From Isoperla grammatica (lineage: Eukaryota > Arthropoda > Insecta > Plecoptera > Perlodidae), in assembly GCA_945910005.1 (NCBI GenBank), contig OX246749.1, positions 33,184,374-33,248,373 on the forward strand: a stretch of 64,000 nucleotides of DNA. Direction: 5' to 3'. Both the position numbers and the translations under genes were made by a program. Within the stretch, counting starts at the first letter, position 1, and each line of letters starts with the position of its first letter. The notes under the pieces are model-generated. The model worked only from the letters and a program-made list of their open reading frames with translations. It had not been told where the DNA came from and did no database searches. This document shows positions 1 to 10,060 of the stretch, in pieces.

Positions 1-1326
1 ATGTACAGCTGTATAGTGTATATAAAATAAAATATAGTAATAATCTCATAAATATTAAATACTCACGGCCTTTGCCCGTAAACATATCTCTCCGCGTACT
101 TGATCTGTTTATTTTGCTCTGTTCATTTTGTAACGCTAACAATGGCGTTACTATGATATGTTCTATACAAAGGGTGCATTCATCCTTTGTATGGCTCATA
201 GCATAGTAATGACGTTGTTTTATATATATATATATATATATGATTATATAAAATTTGTTGGTTGCAAAATGTGTAAGAAGAAAACCTTTTTCGGTTAACC
301 AATCCTTATGTTTACTTTTTTGTATGGCAGTAACTTTGTATAAGTGCTTATGGTTGTTGTGGTTTTATATTTCCTTTTCCTTTTTTTTTGTACATCTTGA
401 AGAAGACGAGTCTACACGTCGTCGAAACGTTGATATTCATTTTGAAATTGAACGTAAACCGAAAAATGTTTTTTTTTTGCATCCAACACAATTTAATTTA
501 TTTAATTTATTTAATTTTATTAACAAACATTCATTTATTAATATATGATTACATTGTTATTTATTGTTATTATTATGTTATTATGTAATTTAAATTTTAT
601 TTTATTTTATTATATTTAATTTTATTATAATATTATGAAGTTTAGTTTGAAGAAAATAACACGAACAATGATAAAGTATTTTATTTAGTTCGACTTTGAA
701 TAAAGACAACTTAGCAACATTACATTCAATTAGGTTATTCTCATCTTGTTTTGTTGTAAACAGGATTAGCAGTTTGGAAATGCCAGCGAGATGGAATCAT
801 GGACTGACAATGCATAACGTCATAATTGTTTGTGCGAGAATAGCAGACTCCTTCTTGGCCAACGTGACATTGACGGCCGGGGAGGTGTACCTGCTGGCTG
901 CTGCCTGTCGCAGTGAGAGAGAGCGCGAGAGGGTGTGTGAGAGAGAAAGTAAAGCCAGCGACCATCTTCAGGGTTGCCATTTACAGTGCCTTACTTAGGT
1001 CGTTGTTGCACTCACGCTCAGGTAGCGGAGCGCACATCCTCCCTCCTCGACTGCTCGTCTCAGACTGACCTGAAACCTGCTGGCGAAAATAGTCTCTACG
1101 GGGAAACACCCCGCGTTAAAAAGGATTTTTCCAGCACCACTGGGTGATTTATCATTTAGCTTAAGCCTATTCCCATCCATGTAAATGTTTTGTTTCCCAC
1201 GCGTGTTATGGTCATGTACTTCACAATTCCTTACTAGAGTGCCATCGTGATGTTCACACATCACGATGGCACTACACGATGTGTTTTTTCTTCCTAAAAT
1301 GTATTTTCCAATGATTACCCTGTACC
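1..1326. other. AT-rich non-coding stretch, probably intron or upstream DNA of the membrane-protein gene
   Basis: I see no exon with splice signals and protein-like content here. It contains a short TA run near 221-241, a GA-rich run near 916-945, and a segment at about 395-440 (a GAAGAAGACGAG stem and a CGAAACG motif) resembling the tails of some retroelements. It may be intron DNA, because the first recognised exon at 1505 starts in the middle of a codon. Confidence 0.5.
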
Positions 1327-1413
1327 GTGTCTGTGTGTGTGTCTGTCTGTCTGTCTGTCTGTGTGTCTGTCTGTCTGTGTGTGTCTGTCTGTCTGTCTGT
1401 CTGTCTGTGTGTG

Positions 1414-1446
<33 letters not shown>

Positions 1447-1475
1447 GTCTGTCTGTCTGTCTGTGTCTGTGTGGT
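1327..1475 (+). repeat. (TCTG)n/(TG)n microsatellite just upstream of a splice acceptor
   Basis: About 150 bases of TCTG and TG repeats end roughly 30 bases before the acceptor AG at 1503-1504. The array is pyrimidine-rich on the sense strand, so it could extend the polypyrimidine tract of this intron. Open frames of Cys/Leu/Ser/Val repeats across it are artefacts. Confidence 0.9.
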
Positions 1476-1504
1476 AGTTAATAATGATCACCGATGCTCC
1501 GCAG

Positions 1505-1642
1505 GCCCCAACGCCTGCGAGGGGAAGATCCGGTGTCCGGCCGAGAGCCGGTGCATCCCGAGCGAGTGGTGCTGCGACCACCACTCCGAGCCGAACTGCA
1601 CCGCCATGATCAGACACGTCTGCTGTCCGCAGGCTCCCAAAC
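1505..1642 (+). CDS. Membrane protein, exon A (cysteine-rich LDLa-like segment)
   Basis: The acceptor is at 1503-1504 and the donor GTGAGT at 1643. It opens in phase with two bases completing a split codon. It encodes a segment with eight cysteines, including CIPSEWCCD and an NCT glycosylation sequon. The DCxDxSDE calcium ligand run of a canonical LDLa repeat is replaced by HHSEPNC, so the fold may not bind calcium. Confidence 0.8.
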
Positions 1643-4600
1643 GTGAGTGTTGTCGCCCCACCCCTACGTGCTGAAGTTGTCGATTTTCTTTCATTTTCAA
1701 AAAATGTGTACTTTTCGAAAAAAATTCAATTTTTTGGAAAATTTTGAATTTTGTTGGAAAAAATTTTTTTCGTTTTTAAAAATTTGAATTTTTGTTTGAA
1801 TTTTTCGAAATTTGCAACGGCGCGACGTTCCGCCCTGACGTGCGTGGGTGCTTGCGAATGTTGCAGGTTTCTACCCGCCCGAGTTTACGAACTCGTTCAC
1901 AAAGTTCAGCGACGAGGACCAGCAGCAGAGGCTGCACAACAACGACGATCACCAGAGATTCAGCGACATGGGATTCCTGCAGACGACCATCTATACCGTC
2001 ATCGGTACGTACGCTTGCTTCTACTGTGTTTTAGTACCCCTCACTCACTATACAAGCTATATGAAACCTAGTAGTTGGACTATACACTGTTCCTTGTCAA
2101 GATCAAAGAATTAAAACGCAATATTTCAAGCCCTAATCAGAGCCCTTCAACGGGCGAAATCCCGCAACCTGACAGCTGACACTGACACACCCCCCTCACC
2201 ACCACCTCGGGGGGGTTTTGTAATTTTTATTCTATCTCTGTAATATTTTGTGTAGGCTACTTGTTCTACAGTAGTCCCTCGTTAATTCAAACTCTGTTAA
2301 TTCAGAATTATGTATAATTTAAACTATTGATAGAGTCCCAGCAGAAGATTTAGGTATGATGCTAAACTAGTGTTTTAAAGTTATTTTAATTCAAAATTTT
2401 GTAATTCAAATTGGAGTTTTTAGGGTCCCTTGAAATTTGAATTAAAGGGGAATTACTGTTGTATTGATTGAGGGTATTGAGAGGGAAAGAATTATAGGAA
2501 CCAACAGCTCACCTTAAAGAAGATTACATATTTTTACAATAATTTACAATTACATTTAGACGGAACGTTTCGGCTTACACAGCCTTGATCACCCGTCGGT
2601 GTAGAGAAACTAACATACTAAATTTAAAAAGTACATGAATATATATTTATATATATATATATGTATACAAGGCGCTGTTGGTGGTGGAGGGGAGAGTTAG
2701 CCAGGTAAGGTAAGGTAGTTCTTTTGTTTTTTTAGTTTTTTTTGTTCTTTTAGTTGTATTGGTCGAGTGATTCATGTTGTAACTGCCCGACAGGTTGCGC
2801 GATGGCCTTCATGTTCATCGTGACCATCCTGGTGATCGCGATCTGCCGCGTCCACATGAAGCGCACGCTGCTCAGCCGTTGCCCCAACGCCCGGGGGAAC
2901 GCCCGCGGAGGAGGGAGGGCGGGCGGCGGAGGGCGTAACCACCACGGCGTCGCCCACATGCCACTCTACGACCTGGACGTGTTCCTCAACAGGGGTAGGC
3001 TACCTACCGCGCTCGTCGCTTATGAACTTTGGGCGCTTCAGATCATAGTTTGCACCTAGCTTAGATAATATTTTAGTAGATTTAACTTGTGTAATCAAAC
3101 ATCCGTGTGTTAAGGCTGTATATTATGTTCACCTAGCTTGTGGAACTCCCGATTTTGATCTGTTAAAAATGTGTTTAAATTGTCCCAAATGTAAATCAAA
3201 ATATTTCATCCTGTAGAGAATTTAATGCTCTTTCTTATCATAATGATTTTTTTTCCAATCAATATTTCCGTTTTGTAGATGTTTTTAATTAGGTGTGCCG
3301 TGTGCGAAAGGTGTCCAGCAACATCACATATTACAAAACATTATTAAGAACATATAAAAAAAACGGAAATATTGATTTGGTACACAGAAACAAATTAATA
3401 AAAAAGAACTCACTAAACCATTTAAAACCATTTTATGGCAATTTTAACGGACCGATATCGGGCGTTCTGCAAGATAGGTGAACACAGCTCCCTTCAAAAA
3501 TGAAAATTCAAGAGTTGACCATGGTAACGTGGAAGGGGGGGATGGTAATGTAGTATCAATAAAAATAAAAAAAATAAATTCACATTTAGAGTCTATACCT
3601 ACTCAGTAACTAAACTGATTTGCGGTGGGGGACTTAATTTAAAGCAACTAAACCAACCCCGTAGCCTCCGAACACCATCGACGAGTGAGCGATAACTAGA
3701 GATACGTGAAAATAGCGTTTTGTGTATAGATGCTACAAAGCGCTATTTTTGAGTAGAAACTAAGGTTTTTCTGTTCCTATTATATTATATTTAACATTGT
3801 AATTATACTTTGTTTGTGATAAACGCAATTTGGTTGATTTTAATTTTAATCGTATGACATGATTTAAAAATTAAAATTTGAAAAAACTTCATTCTCAAGT
3901 TTTTTAATCTTGGCAAAAAATAGATGCTACAAAACGACAATTGAAAAAGCTATGTTCACGTATCACTAGCGTATGTGTTGGTCCCCGCAGGGTCCCCGTT
4001 CCCCTCCGAGCTGCCCCCGACGCACCCCGGCCTGCTCGTCACCTACAACATCAACAACGGGGTCCAGTTTGTGGGGCGGCCGGTGGACCCCCCGCCGTAC
4101 TGCGAGGTGGTGGCCTCACCCCCGCGGGAGGGACCCCCGCCACCGTACGTGTCACACGAGAACCTGCGGCCATCGCAGCACGACCACAGGGTACGTACAA
4201 TACAACAAGGTCCACTAGAACGCTTGTAGCGCGCGCGAAGTAAGGTCATCTAACCTATTTGCATAATGTTAAAAATCCCATGTTATTCAAATGGGAGAAT
4301 CATTCAGAAAAACAAATGAATTGATCTGTCAAAACAAATTATTGGCCAAAAAGTCAAAATAACAATCGGTAATGAGATTTTGTCTTCACATTCTATACAT
4401 ATATATATATTTTGTAATACTTGACGCGTAAATTCACATTATTGGTGAGGATTATTTAAATAATAATGCGATTTTTGTAGTTGATCCAAAATGGCGATTT
4501 TGGATCTCATTCAATGACCTTACTTTGCGCTTCGCAATTACTCCGCTAGGAGTAAATCGAGTAGACCTTGCACTACAACACTCTATTATTATTAACAAGT

Positions 4601-7003
4601 TTACAGTGGCATATACACGGGGAGGAGGGGGGGGGGGGGACAACCCCCCCCCCCCCCCCCCCCCTTTGCAAAGGAAACATGGAAAATGACCGTTTACATT
4701 TCAATAGACAGTATTTCAATAGACAGTTAGATGTTTTACTTTATAATTATTGTTTATTGTTGTAATTAAAATCAAAAGCAATACGAAAAATATGCAAATT
4801 ATTGATTGAGTTTCCTTTTGTTAGCGGTGCTAAGGAAAAAATGTGTTGCCAGAAACTGAGTAATCTTGTTCTTCGGAGGCAAGCCCCCCGGAACCCCAAT
4901 TATGTTTTGGCTCCACTCTCTATAATATGGTTTGGAACCCCCCCCCCCCCCTTTCCCAATTCCTGGATACGCCACTGCAAGTTTAAGAGCACTAAAAATA
5001 GACTAGATGCATTCTGGTGGCAAGAAAATAAACTTCTATTAGGAGTGGTTTAGCTGTCAATTGTCACAGTTGTTTCATTGTTATTATTCATCAATGGCGC
5101 TGAAAGGAGGTTGCTTAGCAGCGCTAGCTATGTTAGTTTTGAGTCCTCTAAAGGCCGATCCACAATTGAAATAAGAGTTGCAATAAGAATCCCAATTCCT
5201 GGATATGCCACTGCAAGTTTAAGAGCACTAAAAATAGACTAGATGTATTCTGGTGGCAAGAAAATAAACTTCTATTAGGAGTGGTTTAGCTGTCAATTGT
5301 CACAGTTGTTTCATTGTTATTATTCATCAATGGCGCTGAAAGGAGGTTGCTTAGCAGCGCTAGCTATGTTAGTTTTGAGTCCTCTAAAGGCCGATCCACA
5401 ATTGAAATAAGAGTTGCAATAAGAATCCGTGAAATAGTGAAATAAGAAGCTATTGGTTCACAACAGTCTCCTAGTACCTTATTTCAGTAGTCAAGCCAGT
5501 GCTTTAATATGTATATACTTTCATTGACGACATCAACAACAGCACATCCGGCACCACTGTTTTTGTTTTGATCTCCGTAGTAGGTCTTCTCTTCTGGCTC
5601 TTCTGCGTTCTGATTTGTTTGTCAAGGTGCATCATGGGAAGTTGAAATAAGAAATGGAATTGATTAATTTCTTATGACTATTTCAATCCACTGTGACAGT
5701 TGTGAACCATAGCATTGTTATTGCATGTTCCAATTCGCTTAAACCTTATTGCTATTTCACTATTGCAACTCTTATTTCAATTGTGAATCGGCCTTAAAGA
5801 AGAATTTTTTCCTGGTTGTGTTGTATTGTGTGTGACAGGATGTGGACAGCGAGAGTACTGACAGTGTGTTGTGTGTGACAGGATGTGGACAGCGAGAGTA
5901 CTGACAGTGTGTTGTGTGTGACAGGATGTGGACAGCAAGAGTACTGACAGTGTGTTGTGTGTGACAGGATGTGGACAGCGAGAGTACTGACAGTGTGTTG
6001 TGTGTGACAGGATGTGGACAGCAAGAGTACTGACAGTGTGTTGTGTGTGGCAGGATGTGGACAGCGAGAGTACTGACAGTGTGTTGTGTGTGACAGGATG
6101 TGGACAGTGAAAGTACTGACAGTGTGTTGTGTGTGACAGGATGTGGACAGCGAGAGTACTGACAGTGTGTTGTGTGTGACAGGATGTGGACAGCAAGAGT
6201 ACTGACAGTGTGTTGTGTGTGACAGGATGTGGACAGTGAAAGTACTGACAGTGTGTTGTGTGTGACAGGATGTGGACAGCGAGAGTACTGACAGTGTGTT
6301 GTGTGTGGCAGGATGTGGACAGCGAGAGTACTGACAGTGTGTTGTGTGTGACAGGATGTGGACAGCAAGAGTACTGACAGTGTGTTGTGTGTGACAGGAT
6401 GTGGACAGTGAAAGTACTGACAGTGTGTTGTGTGTGACAGGATGTGGACAGCGAGAGTACTGACAGTGTGTTGTGTGTGACAGGATGTGGACAGCAAGAG
6501 TACTGACAGTGTGTTGTGTGTGGCAGGATGTGGACAGCGAGAGTACTGACAGTGTGTTGTGTGTGACAGGATGTGGACAGCGCAGAGTACTGACAGTGTG
6601 TTGTGTGTGACAGGATGTGGACAGCGCTGACAACGCCACGGAAGCCGACGCGCTGTTATCACGGGAGAGCGTCCGCGGGGGAGGCGGCAACACTCTGCGC
6701 ATCACCGTCGTGAACACGGCCCCGAGGGGCGGAGGGGGTGGGGAGGGGGGGGACGGAGGGGGGAGGTACAGACTGGTGGCCGTGCGCACAGACACGCCCC
6801 CTCCCCCCGTCCACGACGCCGCGGTCGCTGCGGAGGAGACGCGGGTCGCTGCGGAGGAGACACAGGTCACTGCGGTCGCTTCCGTACTGGTCGCTGCGGT
6901 CGCTTCAACGCACAGGCCCTGCACCGACCAGGCACAGCTGCGCAAGGACTTCTTCGGACTGGGAGCGACGGGAGAGGCGACCGATGGTGAAGCGACCGAG
7001 TGA
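1505..7003 (+). CDS. Single-pass membrane protein with LDLa-like cysteine module and PPPY motifs (3' part, five exons)
   Basis: Five exons join in consistent phase: 1505-1642, 1867-2004, 2794-2994, 3991-4190 and 6614-7003, giving about 355 codons to the TGA at 7001. All junctions are GT-AG. The order is a cysteine-rich ectodomain with an LDL-receptor class A-like pattern (CIPSEWCCD) lacking the usual acidic calcium ligands; one hydrophobic membrane segment ([15 protein letters not shown]) followed by basic residues; then a long Pro/Gly-rich tail with two PPPY motifs (DPPPYCEVV and [11 protein letters not shown]) and an acidic dileucine (EADALL). In known families PPPY binds WW domains of NEDD4-type ubiquitin ligases, and EXXXLL sorts proteins to endosomes. 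A role as an adaptor or turnover-regulated receptor, like LDLRAD or PMEPA1 proteins, is inference. The first exon or exons (signal peptide) lie upstream and were not found. The intron before the last exon holds a 43-bp array built from its own acceptor. Confidence 0.8.
1867..2004 (+). CDS. Membrane protein, exon B (juxtamembrane)
   Basis: The acceptor TTGCAG ends at 1866 and the donor GTACGT starts at 2005. It encodes a polar, Gln/Asp/His-rich juxtamembrane stretch ending in the first residues of the membrane helix (TIYTVIG). Phase matches both neighbours. Confidence 0.8.
2269..2461. mobile_element. Tigger/pogo-like MITE (tentative), in intron
   Basis: Imperfect terminal inverted repeats face each other: ACAGTAGTCCCTCGTTAATT at the left and AATTAAAGGGGAATTACTGT at the right, with AT-rich filler. 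Fragments of the same family appear near 17030, 56757 and 58945. The superfamily is a guess from the CAGT end. Confidence 0.6.
2463..2720. repeat. Repeat with AACAGCTCACCT and GGAACGTTTCGGC motifs
   Basis: This intron stretch has a CCAACAGCTCACCT motif near 2500 and an AACGTTTCGGCTTACACAGC motif near 2568. These resemble sequence inside the foldback elements at 50233 and 58392, so it is probably a decayed relative. Confidence 0.45.
2794..2994 (+). CDS. Membrane protein, exon C (transmembrane helix)
   Basis: The acceptor CAG ends at 2793 and the donor GTAGGC starts at 2995. It carries the hydrophobic helix and the basic stop-transfer RVHMKR, then an Arg/Gly-rich cytoplasmic run and YDLDVFLNR. 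The phase fits the exons on both sides. Confidence 0.85.
3575..3700 (-). repeat. Dispersed SINE-like family, reverse copy
   Basis: This is the reverse complement of the consensus seen at 16520-16710 and 46900-47100: a TCGACGGTGTTYGGAGCC block, a GTCCCCCACTG block, then GAGTGGGTAGACTCTAAATG. Other pieces occur near 18630, 22050, 45800, 52775 and 58830. The family is recognised only by repetition within this window. Confidence 0.75.
3991..4190 (+). CDS. Membrane protein, exon D (two PPPY motifs)
   Basis: The acceptor GTCCCCGCAG ends at 3990 and the donor GTACGT starts at 4191. It encodes a proline-rich tail segment containing DPPPYCEVV and [11 protein letters not shown], candidate WW-domain ligands. 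It ends exactly at a codon boundary (HDHR), matching the phase-0 start of the last exon. Confidence 0.85.
4604..4977. mobile_element. hAT-like non-autonomous element with 8-bp TSD
   Basis: The ends are CAGTGGC and GCCACTG, flanked on each side by the identical octamer CAAGTTTA (4596-4603 and 4978-4985), as in hAT insertions. The interior includes long G and C runs. A degraded relative with CGTAGCCAGGAAT and G-runs lies near 26397-26500. The element encodes no transposase. Confidence 0.85.
4955..5426 (+). repeat. 236-bp tandem duplication, two copies
   Basis: Positions 4955-5190 and 5191-5426 are nearly identical. Each copy contains the tail of the hAT-like element, a host segment also present near 15965-16140, and the first 40 or so bases of the PIF/Harbinger-like element. 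The duplication therefore happened after both insertions. Confidence 0.9.
5388..5794. mobile_element. PIF/Harbinger-like MITE with TAA TSD
   Basis: Terminal inverted repeats of about 35 bases start AGGCCGATYCACAATTGAAA, and the element is flanked by TAA on both sides (5385-5387 and 5795-5797). A truncated left end is also present at 5152-5190 because of the tandem duplication. No transposase is encoded. Confidence 0.85.
5826..6625 (+). repeat. 43-bp minisatellite made of the last exon's own acceptor junction
   Basis: The unit is 43 bp and contains GTGTGTGACAG followed by GATGTGGACAGC, which is exactly the acceptor and first bases of the exon starting at 6614. The first GATGTGGAC starts at 5839 and the functional one at 6614. 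The 775-base distance equals 18 units plus one inserted base. Hence 18 extra acceptor-like junctions lie directly upstream. Long minus-strand open frames across it (periodic in 43 residues) are artefacts of the repeat. Confidence 0.95.
6614..7003 (+). CDS. Membrane protein, terminal coding exon
   Basis: It starts in phase 0 after the CAG at 6611-6613, the last of the tandem acceptor series, and ends with TGA at 7001-7003. It encodes a dileucine-type EADALL, a glycine-rich run and a low-complexity Ala/Glu/Val tail. The tail looks repeat-expanded and weakly constrained, except perhaps its last part ([13 protein letters not shown]). Confidence 0.75.
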   Translation, partial: DVDSADNATEADALLSRESVRGGGGNTLRITVVNTAPRGGGGGEGGDGGGRYRLVAVRTDTPPPPVHDAAVAAEETRVAAEETQVTAVASVLVAAVASTHRPCTDQAQLRKDFFGLGATGEATDGEATE

Positions 7004-8069
7004 GCCAAGATCTCTCCTCGCCGGCGAGAGAGACACTTTGAGGCCGTGCGACTTTGAGTGGATCGTCTTCTCTAGCCTAGAGCTTTGAAGACGGTAATTT
7101 TTGTGTTGTTCGTACGCGGGTGGTGAGAGTTTGTCTGTTACAAGACCAGTCCTCACTTCAGTGGTGTGGAGGCGAGGGGGAAAGTACGTACGAAGAGTTT
7201 GTCGCACAAAACTCTCGCACGGCAATGTTTGTGGGGTGAATATTGGAACGTGTTCGATGCGTAAGAGACGACACAAATACGGATCGAAAAGCTGCACGAG
7301 GATTTAGCGTCTCTCGTTTGTACGTTTAAAGTGACGACATCGAAATTTTGAAATGTTTTTTTTTTGGTGCGATATTAGAATTATCTCATTTTCTCCAACC
7401 GCAATCAATTTTTTTTTTTTTTTTTTTATTATCTTGTGGATCACAATAATATTTACCCACGAGTCATTCCAAAATTTGGATATTGAACGTCATTCTAAGG
7501 CTACGAACGAAAAACTCTAAATTTGCGGAAACACTTGTAACACGGTGGGTGACCGCAAAACGTTTATTGACGAGAGACAAGATCTGAAGGATTGAGGAAG
7601 AGATGAAAATGCCCGGTGACTTAGTCAAGGTAAATGGCACAATACAATTAAATAGTTTAGGTGGGGGGGGAGGGGGGGGCGGTACGTTGTCAGTATCGTC
7701 TGGGACGAGCGAAGGGTTGTGGGTTTGAAGCCGCGTCACATCGCAAAGACGTGGGAACAGATCAATGCAGACATCGTCGGGCGGAACGCGTGAGTGATTA
7801 GTACGCCGGCAAAACGGTAATCTCGTTACACGAAACAAATCCGTCCGCCGCCTTGCCGACATAATAATACGAACGTTCGTTGAACGTTATCGACGTGAAT
7901 TTAAGAGAACGGCCGAAAAGGCAGTCTTTGGCAGAAGAAGGGAGGAAAAAATCCTACGAAACCAATGATCGTGGCGCTGCGTACTTGTAGCGTAAGCCCG
8001 ACGGAATCTAGTAGGAATCGTGACGTAAATACTAGTCTACGTTGTTGCGATGTTGCGTCGGTTTGCTTC
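7004..8069 (+). other. Probable 3' UTR and flank of the membrane-protein gene
   Basis: No further exon is seen. The stretch follows directly on the stop codon and has poly-T and poly-G runs (near 7400 and 7660). No poly(A) site could be fixed with confidence. Confidence 0.4.
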
Positions 8070-8450
8070 TTAAGAGGAAGGACTACTAGCCAATATTAAA
8101 ACCCGCGAAATTAACGTATTTTTGTCATATCTCAATAACGCCACACAATATCAAAACAGTGACACCTACGCATATTTTGGATTCGTGAGAGCTCAATACC
8201 AAATGAAAAATATTTCGTGGATTGTAGTAATTATAGTTGTAATTTCTAATTAACTTGTAAATTAGTTAAATTAGAAATAATAATTATAATAACTACAATC
8301 TACGAAATCTTTTTCATTTGGTATTGAGCTCTCACGAATCCAAAATATGCGTAGGTGTCACTGTTTCGATATTGTGTGGCGTTATTGAGATATGACGAAA
8401 ATACGTTAATTTCGCGGGTTTTAATATTGGCTAGTAGTCCTTCCTCTTAA
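8070..8450. mobile_element. Foldback element flanked by TTAA
   Basis: Two arms of about 180 bases are near-perfect inverse copies (outer ends GAGGAAGGACTACTAGCC and its complement), separated by a short AT-rich loop. TTAA occurs on both sides (8070-8073 and 8447-8450), the target duplication typical of piggyBac-type elements. No coding capacity. Transcripts through it would form a very long hairpin. Confidence 0.85.
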
Positions 8451-9988
8451 GGCCGCAAGGAACGTCGACGAGACGTATAACAGAATACAATATATCGTGC
8501 ACGTAACGCAGTGACACCGTACAGGGTCGTGGCTTTGTGACGGAGAGAGATCAAAATCTCAACTATAGCAGAACTGTGATATCAAATTTGACAAGAAAAC
8601 AATAATGATTTTCGCTTTTTTTTCGTTTCGGGTCGTTTTGCGGCACTTTTTGCATAGTAGGTCACGGGTTTCGGAACAATTCGGTAAAATTGTGGCCAAC
8701 TCCTGTTATGGTATCAAAACGTTTGTAGTTATTTCAACCGCGCTAAATGGAGTAACCAAAAGAATTGTACGCGTGTACTTCATTTCTAAGGCGTACGTAC
8801 AAGATTAATTTGTCTCGATTAGCCTCGTTGCAAAATATGAGACGTCGAGCCCAAATATCAATCACGTACAAGATTAATAATTGTCGTTGATCTGAAAATA
8901 TAAATGACGCGTCTTCAAGAGTCCGACATTAACCGAAACCCGTGACTTACGTCGAGCGGCCATCTTATTCTTATATATACCACTTGAATCAATCTCTTTA
9001 ATCATCCTGTCCAATTCAACAATGCAATAAAGAAACGTCTGTTGACTTTTCTCTCGCGATTTGACGGCTATCAGCCGATTTGACGGCTATCAGCCGTCTG
9101 ATAACCTCAATTTGCCGTTATCTACGTAATCTAATAGTAATAATCTCGTCATATCTTTCTTAGCCAACTATTTCTGGCATTTACTATATATTATTAGGAA
9201 CTGCACAATACACGTGGGGGCTCTCGAGTTCAAAGAGGTTATCAAGGTAGTGGAGTAGATTAGATTAGATTATTACACATGTAGCTGTAGGTTTTAGTAC
9301 AAAGCTGTTAAAATACCGGCGCGTACATGTTATATGCACGGGCGCGACGATTGCTTTTCGTTTCCCCGAATTTAGACGGACGCGAATTCGTGTCGAAAAC
9401 GATCTCGCTCCGTTCCGTAGGAACACGCCCACCCGGCGCGAGAATGTAGGATCGAAATTCGATCGGGCGAAACTTCCCTCGGAACTTTGCCGCCGTCCGC
9501 GCTCGTACCCCGAATTCGTGCGGACGGCGAAAAGCGATCGCGCCTTCGCGTCTAGACGTATGTCGCGCGCACACACATCACGTATAGGTCTTCCCGGTCC
9601 AAACGCAATATCGACGACAGTCGATTACCGATGATAATTATTCGCGTGCAGGAAGTTGTTTTTATTACGGGGCCTACTATTTATTACATTCACTGACCAG
9701 TGAGACAAGAGACGATGTTGGTTGGTACCATGGTACCATGTTTAGGTACCATGTTTAGGTACCATGTTTAGGTTGTTTTATTTTATCGATGATCTAGAAT
9801 ATAGTAAACCATAGACAGGCAATGATCACACAGCTTTACTCGCTTAGAGAGTTTTTATTTTTCCTCTTCTTATGCAAAATGCTACGGAAATTTTAAGCGT
9901 CTGTCGTTCATTAAATTTGGCATTTCCTTTTATACATTATATTTTGTGAATGTGTTTATACCGGTAGTGTGTCTCACTGCTTTGTACA
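8451..9988. other. Non-coding stretch with CpG-rich segment 9330-9590
   Basis: No gene is recognised. A CpG-rich block near 9330-9590 is bordered by imperfect inverted pieces (ATTGCTTTTCG and CGAAAAGCGAT). Short direct repeats occur at 9060-9100 and a TTTAGGTACCATG triplication at 9725-9775. Confidence 0.4.
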
Positions 9989-10060
9989 TTTAGCAACGGG
10001 GGTGGATAACAGCAACAAGGTAAGCTGTTGGTTTCCTTCCTATCCACCCCCATTGCCAAA
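9989..10060. repeat. Short inverted repeat containing AAGGTAAGCTGTTGG
   Basis: The arms GCAACGGGGGTGGATA and TATCCACCCCCATTGC face each other around the motif AAGGTAAGCTGTTGG. That motif recurs in the foldbacks at 50233 and 58392. Confidence 0.7.

Noticed and set aside
5772..7008. Long minus-strand open frames (296 and 404 codons) with Cys/His-rich repeats
   Set aside because: They result from the 43-bp period (three units give 43 codons) and run opposite to the gene; no splice or protein features.
9265..9576. Overlapping 103- and 88-codon minus-strand frames in a CpG-rich block
   Set aside because: Two frames are open at once due to composition; no domains or splice signals.
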